64,000 bases of DNA from Notamacropus eugenii (GCF_028372415.1 NC_092878.1:67845830-67909829); one strand, 5' to 3'. Positions 11,740 through 24,610 are shown, counted from the first letter of the stretch. Made by a program: numbers and translations. Notes: generated from the sequence alone by a model not told the origin.

Positions 11740-12875
11740 TTTTCCCTTCATTCATTAGCCTCTTGGTCTCATTTTCCTGCACTTGGTAAAAGGAATAGTA
11801 ATGAACCTGGACTACTAATCTCTGACACAGTTATGGGAAGGGCTCATTTCAGTGCTTTAATGAGTTTATAATATATGATTTCAATCCTTTGGTTATACAG
11901 TCCGTGAGTTATGATCACATCCCTTCTAAGTCTTAGTGAACTATTTCATGAGTTGGCATGGCCATATAAAATTTATGAATCTGTGGTCAAGCTTCAAATC
12001 ATGAGTCTCTGTGTACTTAAGTAGGCTGATGATCAGATGTTGAACATGGTGTTTTTTCATTAGTCTCACAAATACAGTTTCTCCATCACAGGTAGGATCT
12101 GAATTTTCAGTCTTGGCAGAGCAGTCAAGAAAACAGAAATACTTTCATATTACAACAAGGCATTAGAATTAGAGTCTGTGAATGATGGCAAGAATAAAAT
12201 TAATAATAAATATGAAAGCAATTTCAAAATTATTAATACTGTTACTAATATTTCTTGGCACATATTATCATCTATAATTTTAGGGAAGGGAATGAAATTC
12301 ACTCCACTTTGTATACAGTAATTTTCCGATAGGAACATAGTGCTTATACATTGGTTGATACATGAGGACAAATTCCTAGTCAGCAAAAAGTTAAGTGAAC
12401 CCTCAGTTCATTGACTAATATGAAATCTGTGACCGTGGCAAGTTCTTTCATCATTTTGAGTCTCAGTTTCCACATCTAGTTCATATAAATAATCTGTCAG
12501 GCAAAACAGAAAATGCATATAGCCTTCTGTGTCCTCAAAGGAGGAAGAAACCAAATGAATGGCCATAGCAGATCCTCTTAACTACCTTCATCATCTTAAA
12601 GAAATATGAAACAAATGAAAGATAGAAAATGGACAAAAATATGTGGGGGTGACCTAAACTCCATATTTTAGAAGAAGAAACAAGGAAGTTTTTAGACAAT
12701 TCTGTCAAGTATTTTTGAGAAATAGAATTGCTGTGGTGCATTTACATTCCATTCTTTTATCATTTTATTTTTGCTTTGTTCACACTTTATGTCCATTTCC
12801 CAGTCTATGAAAGTATATCAAGGCCAAATGAACACAGATGAAATGGTTGCTTTGGCCATGAAATAATAAGTAACT
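11740..12875. other. No recognisable gene; one short SINE-like patch
   Basis: No supported gene. A degenerate SINE-like segment lies at about 12420-12490 (CTGTGACCGTGGCAAGTTCTTTCATC followed by a TCAGTTTCC word). The rest is unrecognised AT-rich DNA. Confidence 0.45.
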
Positions 12876-12879
12876 GAAT

Positions 12880-13980
12880 AATAGATATCTCCAGAGAAGT
12901 AATTTTCCTGCCAAGGACAAGTTAGAAGATTGGCAGGAAAGGTCTGTTGCACCTGTGTGAGAGTAGAACAGAGTCCAGCACAGGCTGTGCCAGCACAGAC
13001 TCTGCCCTACCAAACCAGGAACAGATCTTTGAAGCCAATGAATCGACTGGGGCTGTGGCTGATTCTAGAACTCTCAGACCACAGACAGTAAGGAGGTCAA
13101 ACAACTAATCAGAAGGAGATGGGAGGAATCTTTTTGCTGACACTGGAAGCAGGATTCTATTGCTTTGACCTTACTCAGATTCACATCACAGTCTTGAGTA
13201 GCAATCTCAAGATGAGGAGGAGCACTACTACAATAGAGCTTGCAGTCATAGTGAAGCAGGGGCCCTCCTCATAGTTTCAGGGCAGAAAAGAGTGCTTGTG
13301 TTCACTCACAGACCAGAGAGCAGGCCAGGAGAGTAGTAAACACACCTCTCTTTCAATCATACTACCTTGGAAGAACTGAAAGCATATAGGTTCTTAGAAG
13401 TATCTCTGAAAATGGCTGCACGAAAATCCTAAAGTTTGGGACAGTGCACCCTCTATCCTGGAAGCAGAGCCCCTCTTTAAGAAAAAGTTAAAAGTCAAGA
13501 AATAGACTAGAAAAAAAGTGAGCAAAGAGAAAAATTGTAAAAAATGCTAGAAACCACTATTCACTGGATAAATACAAATTGGACTTATTCTGAGGTACTA
13601 TGTCATACCTATTAGATGTGGCAGAGTTGTGAACTGATTCACCCATTCTGCAGAGCAATTGGAACTATACCCAAAGGACTATATAAACATTCACACCCTT
13701 TGACCTAGTAATATCACAGGTCTGTATCCCAAAAGAGATAAAAAAACATAAAGGAAAATTACCTATATACACAAAAATATTTATAGCATCTATTTTGTGT
13801 TGGCAAAGAACTGGAAATTGAGGGGATGTCCATCATATAGGGAATGGTTGAACAAATTATGCTATGTGATTTTAATGGAATACTATTGTGCTATAAGAAA
13901 TGATGAGCCGAATGCTTTCAGAAAAACCTGGAAAGATTTACATGAGCTGATGCAAAGCTATTCTCTGTAAAAATAATATT
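12880..13980 (+). mobile_element. Internally deleted L1: 5' UTR joined to ORF2 3' end
   Basis: From 12880 to about 13535 the sequence is sense L1/HAL1 5' UTR; its reverse complement appears at 61970-62290, and the stretch 13430-13530 parallels 28150-28215. At about 13535 it passes directly into the ORF2 C-terminal region (compare 7013-7080), then into the tail of ORF2 near 13780-13975. ORF1 and most of ORF2 are missing. No usable open frame remains. The structure is a deletion derivative, created before, during or after insertion. Confidence 0.75.
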
Positions 13981-13984
13981 TTAT

Positions 13985-16020
13985 CATCCGTAGCAGACAT
14001 TGAAGAGAAAAGGAAGAGGAAGAGAATAAGTATTAAACACCCAATAAGTTTTGGGAACTGTTCTAAATCCTTTACATATAGAATGTTGCACTCTCTACCT
14101 ACCACAAATAGGGTCTTTTTTTTCTGAGAAATAGTAGTATTATTTTTAAATCATGAGTTTTGATATTATTTGCTAGTAATTTTCTATAGCTGTCCTTCCC
14201 ATTCTGTTTTTAAACAAGGAATGAGATCAATTTAATTAGGAAATATGGGAAGGATTATGGAGTAACATGTTAGCCTCTTATTCATATGAACCATTTGCTT
14301 ATGCTTTTTTTTATTTTTAGGGAGGAGAGGATGAAGGGGTGATAAACTAATTTTTTATAATAAGCATTTCCCTTTATTAGTTGTTGACCTTGTAGAATTT
14401 ACTTGCTGGAGAGTGCTATTTGTATTTTCCAGATTATGAGTATATTTGCTTTTAAGGGGCAGTAATTTGGGGGTATACTAGCAAGCCACAAACAAAAAAG
14501 AATAATCATTTGGTAAATTAAGCAGATTTTCCTGAAGGTTCCAAGCAGAGATAAATTGTATCTTCCTAATTCACTGCACAACAAATGCAGCTCATTATGA
14601 CATTTTTCCATCTTCTATTGATTTCTTATTCATGTCAAGACTTCATTCTAAGTTTTTTTTAACATTAACCTCAGTATATGGATGAGTTATGGGGACACAT
14701 CTATGTTAAATATCTTCTCATACTTGTTCTAGCCTGGGAACAACCATATCATCAACTATAGGTATATTCCCTACCACGTGGTATGGCTTTCATATCTTCA
14801 TTAACCTAACTCTCTACTGAACTTTTCTGATCCTTTGTGTGATTTTATGCCACATCTTCAGGTGTTTTCTGTTTAATAATATTTGTATAAAAACTCAGTC
14901 GCTTTATGTTGTCATGTATGTCTGAATAAACATATGAAAAGACACTGTCTAATCCAAATGAGGATGAAAATGGCAAATGGTCTGTTTTTAAATTACTTTA
15001 CACTCACAAATCACTTTCACATATGCAATCTTCATTATCTCCCTTTGGAGCAGACTGGAAACATTTTTAGGACAGGTAAGTTAAAACTCAAGAGATTTTG
15101 GTACATGCCCACAGTCGCATATCTAAGAGTTGATATTTCAACACAGACATTTTAGGACAGGCAGATTATGACCCAAATACAAGGTGGACAGATTGATTCA
15201 GTGAAGCAGATGGCTAAAATACATGATACAACAAAACAACATTGATTTGTTAAATGCAAACAAACACTTAGCCATGATGAGTGTGAATCTGTACCTCCTA
15301 TATACATGTACATCTCGGCAAGGAACCCAAATCATCAACAATGATAGCCCTCAGGGTAATTGAAAAGACCCTCATCTGAAGACTTATAAGCGATTCTAGA
15401 TATCAATTTATATGGGTCCTTAGTACATTTTTCCTCTCTCTTTCTAAGTGGAAGATTCCACTCAACTAGAGAACCTAACAACAAATTTAATGTGAGATGA
15501 ATTCCATCCTGCTGGTTCACTCAGTCAAGTCTGAGCAGAATTGGACACCTGTTTGTCTAGATTTCCTTAGATGGGGTCATCTGAATAAGAGATAAGCCTC
15601 ATTATCTAAGATTGAGTGATCAGTCATGTCTCCCAGCCCCTCATTAGAATAGGTCCATCTCTTATTATAATATTCATTCTTCTAATTACTTGTTAACCAA
15701 CTGGACTTGACAGTCATCCTCGGGAACAATCACTCTTCCAAGGCTATGTAAGCATTGAGTGGGTTCCATGTGGGGTCTTTTGCGTTACTTTTATTAATTA
15801 TTGCCTGCATGATTAAAGAAATGATTAATTACCCAAAAACTATATCTCTCAAGCTTTTTATATGTCACATCTCTGCCTCATCTTCTAGATCCTAATCCTA
15901 AGGAAAGGTAGGGTCTGGGGATAAAATGAGAGGCAGGAATCTCCAAAAGAGGATCATTTTCATTCCAAATACCTGTCATTTTCTTGAATTTTGTCTCAAT
16001 TAAACAAAATTCAGGTGGGG
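13985..16020. other. No recognisable gene; eroded SINE-like patch
   Basis: I see no gene or clear element. A segment at about 15000-15160 has a weak MIR-like order of words (ATCTTCATTATCTCCC, ACAGTCGCATATCTAAG) and may be an eroded CORE-SINE. The 90-residue open frame at 14883-15155 has no recognisable domain. Confidence 0.4.
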
Positions 16021-16029
16021 TTGGGATCA

Positions 16030-16400
16030 CTATCACCCTCAAGATTCAAAAACTTAGCAATAACCTTGATTCCTCACTTTCTTTCACCATCTAATCATTT
16101 CCCAAATTTGGCTATTTCTAATTCCCTAATATCATTCACGTACAGCTCCTCTCTATTGAAATAAACAAAAGCTTAGTTTAGACTCTCATCACCTCCTTAC
16201 TAGAATATTATCCAAGCCTCCTAATTTGTCTCCTTGCTTTAAGTCTTTCACCCCTCTAATTCACCCTCCATACAACTGCCAGAGTAATTATTCTTTAGTC
16301 TTGATCTAACCACGTCATTAAAGGTTATTCTAAACAGTCCCCTGACTAGTCGATTTTTATCAAAACAAACTACATTTAAATGATAGTCATCCCTATGTCT
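16030..16400. mobile_element. Ancient mammalian interspersed repeat, tentative
   Basis: The pyrimidine-rich run with CCTCCTAATTTGTCTCCTTGC and CACCCTCCATACAACTGCCAGAGTAAT (about 16215-16290) follows the order of a widespread old mammalian repeat, possibly L2. Family assignment is from memory only. Strongly diverged, no open frame. Confidence 0.4.
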
Positions 16401-16689
16401 GATTATTTCTAGGCTTCTCATAACCACTCAGTTTATATGCTCATAGAGATAAAAACATTTCTGTTGATTCAAAGTGTCTTACATGACATTTCAAAAATAT
16501 TTCTCACTTCACTTGATTTAAAAAAATAATGAATTTTAGTCTACCCCCAAATTTTCATTAAAAGGTTTGATAAGAAGCATAGAAGAAAGTGGTTTTCATA
16601 GGACTACTTTACTTATGAGGAATCAGGGAAATTAAGTTGGTTATATATTTACACAAAAGATAATTGCTATGAGAATTTGGGTACGGGAT

Positions 16690-17175
16690 TATACAGTATA
16701 GAGCCATGAGGGACCTTGGGTTTAATCTAGTCTAATCATTTCTGATTTATAGATGTTAAAAATGAGATCTGAAGAAGTTGTGCCTTGATAAAGCCACAAC
16801 AGATATTATACCCATTCACACAGGTAGTATAAGTACCAAAGTTAAGAACTAACCACATGTCCTTTGCTTACATGTACAATAATATTTACCTTTACAATAT
16901 GTCATCATATTCTAAGTATATTGTTCATGGTGATTAAAATTTGTTTTCCAAAAAAGTGACAAATTTGCCTGAAGTTTTAATATTTTCTTGGTCATATTCC
17001 CATAGCCAACACAAGAGTTAACATATTATAGTAAAGTACTTAAAGAATAATTGACCTTGGTCAAATCATTTAATTTTTTTGGGTTTCAGTTTTCTAATAG
17101 CTATGTGAAGATGGTTGATCTAGATAATCTGTGAGGTACCTTTTTGTTGCAATATCCTACCATTTCAAAAGTATA
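16690..17175 (+). mobile_element. Two old MIR-like SINE fragments
   Basis: About 16700-16860 carries a MIR-type order (GACCTTGGGTTTAATCTAGTC, then GATTTATAGATGTTAAAAATGAGATCTGAAG). About 17040-17170 carries CTTGGTCAAATCATTTAA...TTTCAGTTTTC followed by a typical SINE 3' block. Both are eroded and could be one split copy or two. Confidence 0.45.
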
Positions 17176-17179
17176 GTCT

Positions 17180-18270
17180 TTAGAATCAGAAGCATAGTGT
17201 GTGGATACAAAACAGAAAGCAATTAAATAGGCCACCCAGGAATCAAACCCACAGACCCTGGCCTCATTAGCCATGTTCTAACTCACTGAACAAAGCATTC
17301 ATAGTCAAGGTCCTCATATGACTGTCTGCTAATAGCATTCAGATAAGTTACCACTTCTTTAAGCTTACAGTGTTCTATATACAAGCTTGTTTCATCTCTT
17401 AAAAAAAAAACCCAAACATTATTCATGGATGTTAGCAGTAAGAAACAGGAAAAATAATGAGCATATTTTTTACTAACTTGGCTCGGCTGTTTGTTTTGAA
17501 GAGCGGGAATATTTTTAGGATTCATTCCTCTAAACACTGAACATAGAAACACAAAAGGCTGGAGGAATACAAATCTTTTTGTCCTCATCCAAGATAGAAG
17601 AAGATCAAAAATGTTTTTCAACTAGCAGTAATGAACAATTGTGTCCCTCAGAGCCTTGAGTCTTCTTAGAGCTATTAAAATATAGGTGGTTGTAAATGAA
17701 GGCAAAGACATAAAACAGGACTTGCAGTTAAAATTTAAAAATCCCAAAGAACAAAAGTTCTAAAGTAACCATATTTGGAAGTACGTTGAAGGAAAGGACT
17801 ATCGGTGGTAAAGAAGCCTAATTCAGTCAATGGTTTGAAAACCCCAAACGAAAAAGAAAAGTTTCATTTCCTCTGTGAAGATCGGCATCACTTCCTTGAA
17901 ATTTCATAATTATCCATTTGATTTTTGTATGGGAACATCCAAGGAATGTCTTCAGACTTGATCATTATATTGACTGCTTGCCATTGGTTTCTAAGTTCAG
18001 GAGGAAAAATAAATCAAGAAATCTATTCTCTTCTTCACTCTCTCGCAGTTTTTGCTGAGAAAAAAAGGAATATGGATTTACTTTCATTTTTTTTCCTGCT
18101 GTGCATGTCTTGAGTGTCCATTTGTGTTCAGAAAAGAGAATGTCAATATTCTATGTGGGGAAAGGTATTAAAAAAACTATTTTGATAAAGAAATATAATT
18201 ATTACAATCCTGGATTTCAGGAAAATGGACTTAGAAATAGACTAAGATTTCTCGCTTAAAAAGTAATTTG
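17180..18270. other. No recognisable gene or element
   Basis: A 112-residue minus-strand open frame at 17283-17621 lacks a recognisable domain and has no sign of splice structure. I treat it as chance. The rest is unrecognised. Confidence 0.4.
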
Positions 18271-18274
18271 GAAA

Positions 18275-18350
18275 TTATTACTATTATTATTATTACCACC
18301 ACCACTACCATCACCATTAACATTACTGTCACCATCATTATGACTGTTGT
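18275..18350. repeat. Imperfect trinucleotide tract (ATT, ACC, ATC units)
   Basis: Runs of ATT/TTA followed by CACCACCACT and CATCACCATT units. It abuts the SINE at 18398 on the side where the 3' tail of that minus-strand SINE would lie, so it probably arose from the SINE tail. Confidence 0.8.
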
Positions 18351-18397
18351 TTCTGTCATTAAGAGTACTTATAATAATACCAATGGCCAAAATTGTT

Positions 18398-18640
18398 GTT
18401 CAGTCATTTCAGTGGTATCTAACTCTTTGTGACTCCATTTAAGATTTTGTTGGCAAAGATACTGTAGTGATTTGCCATTTCCTTCCTCCACTCATTTTAT
18501 AAATGAAAAAATTGAGGCAATCAGGGTTAAGTGAATTGCCCAAGGTCACATAGCCAGTAAGGGTCTGAGGCTGAATTTGGACTCAGGTGTTTCTAACTCC
18601 AGTTGTAGTGCTCCATCCACTGCGTCACTTAATGGCTAAT
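18398..18640 (-). mobile_element. SINE with RTE/BovB-type tail and CORE-like segment, antisense
   Basis: Begins TTGTTCAGTCATTTCAGTGGT, which is the reverse complement of a BovB/RTE-type 3' terminus, then continues through TTGCCATTTCCTTC and a CORE-like word (AATTGAGGCAATCAGGGTTAAGTGAATTGCCCAAGGTCACA, 18510-18550) and ends near CCACTGCGTCAC. The opposite orientation is seen at 26155-26320 and 35865-36010. A well-preserved copy. Confidence 0.8.
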
Positions 18641-18644
18641 ATAG

Positions 18645-20630
18645 TTCCAGCTATTCTTCTCTGTACTCCTTTGGTATTTCCTGTCATGTTTATTTATAAA
18701 AGAAAGTAAAATTACATCATTCAATTATCTGCTTCGTCCTTTCATACCAAGCAAGTGACGAATAACTGTAATTCTTTGAAATTCATTTTGTTGAACTTAA
18801 ATAATAAACACTTTTACACTTGTTTCTTTCTGGAAAAAGAAAAAAAAAATAAGACTTCTTTTGTCTTTTACCTTGGATGAATTATGTACCAATCTTCATG
18901 GTCTATTACAAAAAAAGTCATTTCAAAGCTGTCTAAGTTACAAAAGATAACTCTGGTTTTATGAATCATTAGAAAAAAAGAATATTTGAGTTGATGAGGG
19001 TGTTAATGAAGGTGTGCATAGATAATTTCTAATATAATTTGTCTTTTCAATATTTACAAATCTGCATTGATTCTTTTTGCAACCAACCTCTTTGATACTT
19101 GTTATTCGATCTAAAAATCAGAATCTGTGACATAATACTCCTGGAGATCAGAACATTTTAAGTTTCTTTTCTGGGTGACCATTCTGGTCTACAGAACACC
19201 AAAAAAGAAACATACTCTTTCTCTTAATGGGGAGGTGGTGGACATCTAGCGTATAATAACCACAGATCTAGTTGTTGTGACTGTTGTTTTGTTTAACTGC
19301 TTTCCTTTCTTGCAAGTGAGGGTTTTGGAAAGTGAGAAGTAATTTGGTATGTGACCATGGCATAAACAAATAAAATCAATAAAACATTTCAAAGATGTAT
19401 TACACAAACAAACCATTCTTTATATGAAAATTGTATTATTTTCTAATCAGTCAATAAGTACCAACATGGTAAAGAAAAAAAAATAGATTGCTTTAGAATC
19501 TCAACAAAAAAATAAATGACTGAATAAATGAATGAAGAACTAGGCAAATTAAACAAAAACTAAATAAGTGCAAGCTTTAAAGATGTGCAAATCAACAGAG
19601 ATATGAGTAGCAGTGGCATAAAATGTCTAAAATCTGTTTGTGGTTTCCATGATGATTTACTGTCTCCTTTCACCCCTATTAAATAACAGAGCACTATGAT
19701 GGGATCTCTGAAAATGGACAACTCACTACATAGCTATGTGGACAATTGGTCTTTTTAGTGTAAGCAAAGGATATATTAAAATGAACTTTATGGTCTTATT
19801 CTGAATAAATCCATTTGGGAGATCTTGGATTATAAGCAGCAGGTTTCTAACAGTAATAATTCATCTAACACATCTACTTAAAGGCAAGATGCCAAACTTA
19901 AAATAGTCTGAGACCTTAGATCATCATTAGCTGAATGCACATGAACATGCAAAGCTTAAATATCCCTGAGGGGTTTCAAATTGCTAAATAAAACATTCTA
20001 GGTTGGATGCATTTTATAACTTTTATACTAAGGGTAATTGCATCCATATAAAATTAAGCTGCACAGTATTTTCATGTTCACTGGGCAATTAAGATGGATA
20101 ATCAAATCTCACCTTTAGCTTTGAGTCCTGAGGTTATTTACATCATAGAAACCATATGAATTAAAACAGGAAAAAATAATGTGTGTATATTTCATCCTTA
20201 TCTTTACATTTTTTTTCCCAATGCAATTGCATAAAAACAAATAAAATTGAAATAATCATTGAACTGTCTGGGTATTTCTAAACACATGGGCAAAATACAC
20301 TTAATTCTTCCATTTTTTTATCAGGTTGTTCAGTAATGTGCAGATGTAGAATTGACTTTATAATTCCAAATTGAATGTATAATGTGAACTATTCACTTGC
20401 TTTCTGATTTCAAACATCATTAGTATCTTCATCAAAAGACATCTTAATCAAATAGCTGATACCACTATTTTGGAAAATAGTCTTTTGAGCACTTCTATTA
20501 TTCCTTCATTTCATATGAACCAATGCATTAGAAGTTGTTCAGTTTAGAAAATATTTTTTAAATACACCATGATAATACTTTATTTTGAAATATGGTGTTC
20601 ATCTTTTGGTTCCATCATGACTGATATTCC
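18645..20630. other. No recognisable gene or element
   Basis: AT-rich, stop-dense DNA. I could not identify a gene, RNA or named repeat. Minor A-runs occur near 18840 and 19480. Confidence 0.5.
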
Positions 20631-20632
20631 CC

Positions 20633-20633
<1 letters not shown>

Positions 20634-20683
<50 letters not shown>

Positions 20684-20700
20684 CCTCTCTCTCTCTTCTC
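20634..20700. repeat. (CT)n-rich microsatellite
   Basis: Imperfect TCTC and TCTGTC units ending in CTTCTCCTCCTCC. The overlapping 75-residue open frame is an artefact of the repeat. Confidence 0.9.
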
Positions 20701-21109
20701 CTCCTCCATTTCTCCCTGCCTCTCCCTGACTGCAGATATCTTAGAAAAATGTTCTGGTTTTTTTTATTGAAAAACTATGCAAGATGTTTAAATTAAGGAG
20801 CTTTGACCAGGAAAGGAGAATTAGATGAATATTTTGGTGTGATAAAAGGAGAATATAACCTATCTGTTCAGTGAGTCATTTGTACTTGAATATGGTCATT
20901 CCATAGGGTGAGTACAAGAGTCTGACAGAGTAGTCTACTTAACTTTTTTTTAACCTCTCTTTTTCTTCTTGAATTGCAAACACAATTGAAGAAAACAAAT
21001 CTTATGTATTCTGCCCCAGGATCATGTTAAATGAAATCATTGTAAATGCTCCATTCATTTTAAATATCTATTGTATTGGAGATCCATTTTAAGTACATTT
21101 CAATCTCCT

Positions 21110-21245
21110 TGAAAGGCAGTTACATAATGAATAAAAAGCTGGCCTGGAATCTAGGAGAGTCTGAATTCAAAACTTGTCTCTAACATAAAGACCTCATTAA
21201 TTTAGGTATCTCATTTGCCCCCTCAGCCCTTTAGGCATCTTTCCA
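21110..21245 (+). mobile_element. SINE fragment, sense
   Basis: The order AAAAGCTGGCCTGGAATCTAGGAGAGTCTGAATTCAAAACTTGTCTC matches the left part of the tRNA-like/MIR-like SINE at 25020-25100. Right half eroded. Old and non-coding. Confidence 0.5.
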
Positions 21246-21316
21246 AGACAACAAGTTTCAAAGAAGTATCATCTTGCATTATTGTAGGGAATCTTCTCAC
21301 TCAAGAGCTCTCTATG

Positions 21317-22135
21317 TAGTAGAACCTCGATTTCCAAGCAACCTGGTTTACATATGCTTCCCTGGATGAGGAAAAGTTTTTCCACAAAATTTGTCTTGCA
21401 GGACAAACAAAAATTTGCAGTACAAGCATCATGTTTTAACTTGAACGGCTCACAAAGGGATGATGTTCAACTAGGGCAATGTTTAGGGTTTTTTTGAACC
21501 CATATAAAATTGCATGTCATGTCAGAGAGGGGAAGTAGGACGGGGAGAAAATTTAAAACTTATGGAAGTGACTGTTGAAAAGTAAAAACAAATTAATTAA
21601 AAAAAACATCAAAAACAAGTGTTATTATATAGATTCCCAGTCAGAAGAGAATATAAAGAAAAAATAATCAGTGAATCAAAACATGAAAGTGATTTTAAAA
21701 AAACAAAAAAATAAGTGAAGGTAGTAGTATCAGTCTTACTTTTAGTGAAAGTAGCATAAGAGAGAACACTCCTAATGTTGAAGTTTCCATGTTCTCATAG
21801 AAGGAAATTCTTCTTCCAAGCAATAACCCTTCCTCCTCCTCCTTCCCTTCTCTTTCATGCCAGCCAAGATTCTTCTCAAAGGTAAAGTGCAGGTTAATTA
21901 ATTTTATTTTCAGTTTGTATGCTAATCATTGCTGTGGTAATTCAGGTACATTAGGAACAAACAAAACTTACTTAACATAATAAATAATTATTTTTATATG
22001 AACATTTTTGGGGATATGGTACTGATCATCCCACTTTACATTATTCCCATGGGAAAATTCATTTTGTAATATGAACAAATCACATGATGAACAGAATCTC
22101 AGAAAGAATTAAATTTGTAAACTGAGGTTCTACTG
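21317..22135. mobile_element. Tigger/pogo-like DNA transposon, non-autonomous
   Basis: The left end TAGTAGAACCTCGATTTCC and the right end, read on the minus strand, CAGTAGAACCTCAGTTTAC form inverted termini of the Tigger/pogo type. The right end is followed by TA, the expected target dinucleotide; the left flank is TG, so one base has changed. The 819-bp body has no transposase frame. It contains a short L1/HAL1 3' end at 21500-21612. Function is extinct. Confidence 0.7.
21500..21612 (+). mobile_element. Short L1/HAL1 3' tail inside the Tigger-like element
   Basis: GGGGAGAAAATTTAAAACTTATGGAAGTGACTGTTGAAAAGTAAAA followed by an A-rich run is almost the same as 24530-24605 and resembles 58320-58385. 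It is a very short 5'-truncated LINE tail with poly(A), nested inside the DNA transposon and therefore younger than it. Confidence 0.65.
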
Positions 22136-22384
22136 TACCATAGATGACAGTTTTACTCTTATCCTAATCGTTTTAGTGATATAATTTGTTAAGGTCAGAG
22201 AAAGTTATGTCACATAAATAAATACACACACACACATACACACACTCAAGAATAGATTTTGAAAAACTGATACCTCATCAACTAACATATGGAAGGCAAC
22301 GTCCTGATTTGGTATATCAAAGATCAAGTGACATGTTCTACTCAGAAATAGAAATACCGTTGAAAAAACATATTAGTCAGCAGT

Positions 22385-22600
22385 ATATGAATGATAAAAT
22401 GCTTATATTTGAGTAGCACTTTTATGTTTACAAATTGCTTAGCTCAAAGTCCTGTGAAGTAGACAGAAAAGGTATTGTTAGCCCAAATTTAGATGAAGAA
22501 ATTGACCTTCAGAAAGGTTGAATGGCTTAACAGTCAACAAGCTTAGTATTTGGCAATACTAGCATTTTAGAAGATCAGCTAGTCTAGTCCAGTCCACCAC
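22385..22600 (+). mobile_element. MIR-like SINE, sense
   Basis: Order of words GAGTAGCACTTTTATGTTTACAAATTGCTT, then a GAAGAAATTGACCTTCAGAAAGGTTGAATGGCTTAA CORE-like block. It is diverged. Confidence 0.55.
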
Positions 22601-22604
22601 AGCT

Positions 22605-22970
22605 CAATTACATTTAAAGACTTTCACGAAATTCTCAGACTACCCAATGATGTCAAATGTAACTATATTTTATTATAGTATATTTAACTCACAGAAAGCA
22701 AGACATAAGATCAAACTTTAGATGTGGGAGGCAAGCAAAGAAAACTTGAGGGCAAAGATTATATCTGACTGTTTTATATCTACCTTCAAGTATGATGACC
22801 TTAAGGTTACCACAGGAAGAAGGAATTTTACAATAGTCCTATAAAAAAATCTTCCATTAGTACATAGCTTGCCCAAGTTAAATTAAGCTAAGTCCAAGTT
22901 TCATACGTGGATACCTTGGTTTCTAATTTACAGATCAGGAGAACTACAAATTAGTCAAGGGTCACTGACT
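22605..22970. other. No recognisable gene or element
   Basis: Unrecognised sequence between a MIR-like SINE and the long CT tract. Confidence 0.4.
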
Positions 22971-22971
22971 T

Positions 22972-22974
<3 letters not shown>

Positions 22975-23034
<60 letters not shown>

Positions 23035-23049
23035 CCTCCCTCCCTCCCT

Positions 23050-23114
<65 letters not shown>

Positions 23115-23135
23115 GTATGTTTGTGTGTGTGTGTA
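22975..23135. repeat. Long (CT)n with (CCCT)n core and (GT) end
   Basis: About 55 bp of CT, then CCCT/CCTC units (23029-23057), then about 60 bp of CT and a short GT run. Such a compound tract can adopt triplex structures in vitro; no function is claimed. Confidence 0.95.
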
Positions 23136-23139
23136 TAGT

Positions 23140-23585
23140 CCCTACAAGCTATATCTAATTAGATTCTCACTTCTGATGTCATGGTAACAGAAATGCTGGA
23201 GGGTAACATGACGCTTACAATTCTATCAACAATGGGCTATTGAAATCCATAGCATGGAAAATTCGAGCATGGAATTTTGCAAATACATAGAGTTCTACCC
23301 AAAATAGTCAGTATAGGGTTACAAACAGGAAAGAAGGGCATATCTAACACAGATGAAACCTACGAGACACAAGCCTTATGAATTTTTAAGAGTACTGCCA
23401 AACCAGGGATATTTCTTTTTTCTGCTTAGCAAAGTTGCCAATTGTTTATTTGTATGAGGTAAAACCATGGTGTTTTCTCTTTTGCGGCTATCATCCAAAT
23501 GAAAGAATAAATGGGGTGATGTGAAATTATGGAGAACAGCAGACATGGGTGACATGTAACTTTTCACAAAACATATACCTGATAG
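23140..23585. other. No recognisable gene or element
   Basis: Includes part of a 125-residue minus-strand open frame (23376-23753) whose middle is low-complexity. I see no domain and judge it to be chance. Confidence 0.4.
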
Positions 23586-23589
23586 GAAA

Positions 23590-23860
23590 TTTACTTTTAA
23601 AAATAATTTTATTTTTAAATTAACACAATTATTTTTTTTCCTTCCCTCCTTTCTGCCCTTCTCATTTAAATGAAAAAGAAAAGAAAAAAACAACAACCCT
23701 GTAACCAATATGCATAGTGCAGTAAACCAAATTCCCACATTGGACTTTTCCAAAAGTGTGTCTCCTTCTGTGTCTTCAGTCCATCAGCTCTCTATCGGTT
23801 GTATGGTAGTATTATTCTTCTGTGCAATAGAATCATGCATTATTTAGAATTTGCAAATCT
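23590..23860 (-). mobile_element. L1-like 3'-region fragment, antisense, tentative
   Basis: The T-rich start (TTTTATTTTTAAATTAACACAATTATTTTTTTTCCTTCCC) followed by CAAATTCCCACATTGGAC and a GTGTCTCCTTCTG word is the layout I recall for antisense 3' ends of a marsupial LINE. No second copy in this window proves it. Confidence 0.4.
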
Positions 23861-23864
23861 TTTG

Positions 23865-24335
23865 AGGTTTCTATTTTCTTTTCTCTCAATAATAAACAGG
23901 GATTTTCAAACCAGCATGAAGTTAATTCCTAAACAGAGAGAGCTTTTATTTTCTCATGCTCACCCCTGAAGAATGATAACATATCATTTTATTTCTGAGA
24001 AGATTTGTGGCAATGTGTTCCTTTATAAAAGGCCCAAAGGCCTTTGCGAGTTTGTCACTTTATCACTTGGTCATATAGAAGATGCGTGTTGGGAGTGGCA
24101 TACCATGATGGATGATGTGGCCATACTGCTTTGAGAGAAAGGATTCTACCTGGTCTCATCAAGCCCTCTGAGAAACCCAGGGAGATCAATGGTTAGGTAT
24201 ACTATACTTCCTGTCTCAGTAAATGAATGTAATCTAACAGCTATACAGTAAGAAGAACTTCTGGAAGAAAAGGACAAAGATAAAAAAAAATGTTACACAA
24301 AGCTTCTCCTTAACATTATATTTTCAATATGTTTG
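23865..24335. other. No recognisable gene or element
   Basis: Unrecognised sequence between the LINE-like fragment and the TA/AG microsatellite. Confidence 0.4.
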
Positions 24336-24339
24336 ATAG

Positions 24340-24610
<271 letters not shown>

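Noticed and set aside
17283..17621. 112-residue minus-strand frame as a novel small protein
   Set aside because: No recognisable domain, no repeat support, no visible start context or exon signals; chance is sufficient in AT-rich DNA of this length.
22975..23135. CRISPR-like or satellite array
   Set aside because: The units are 2-4 bp simple repeats with no spacer structure; the genome is mammalian.
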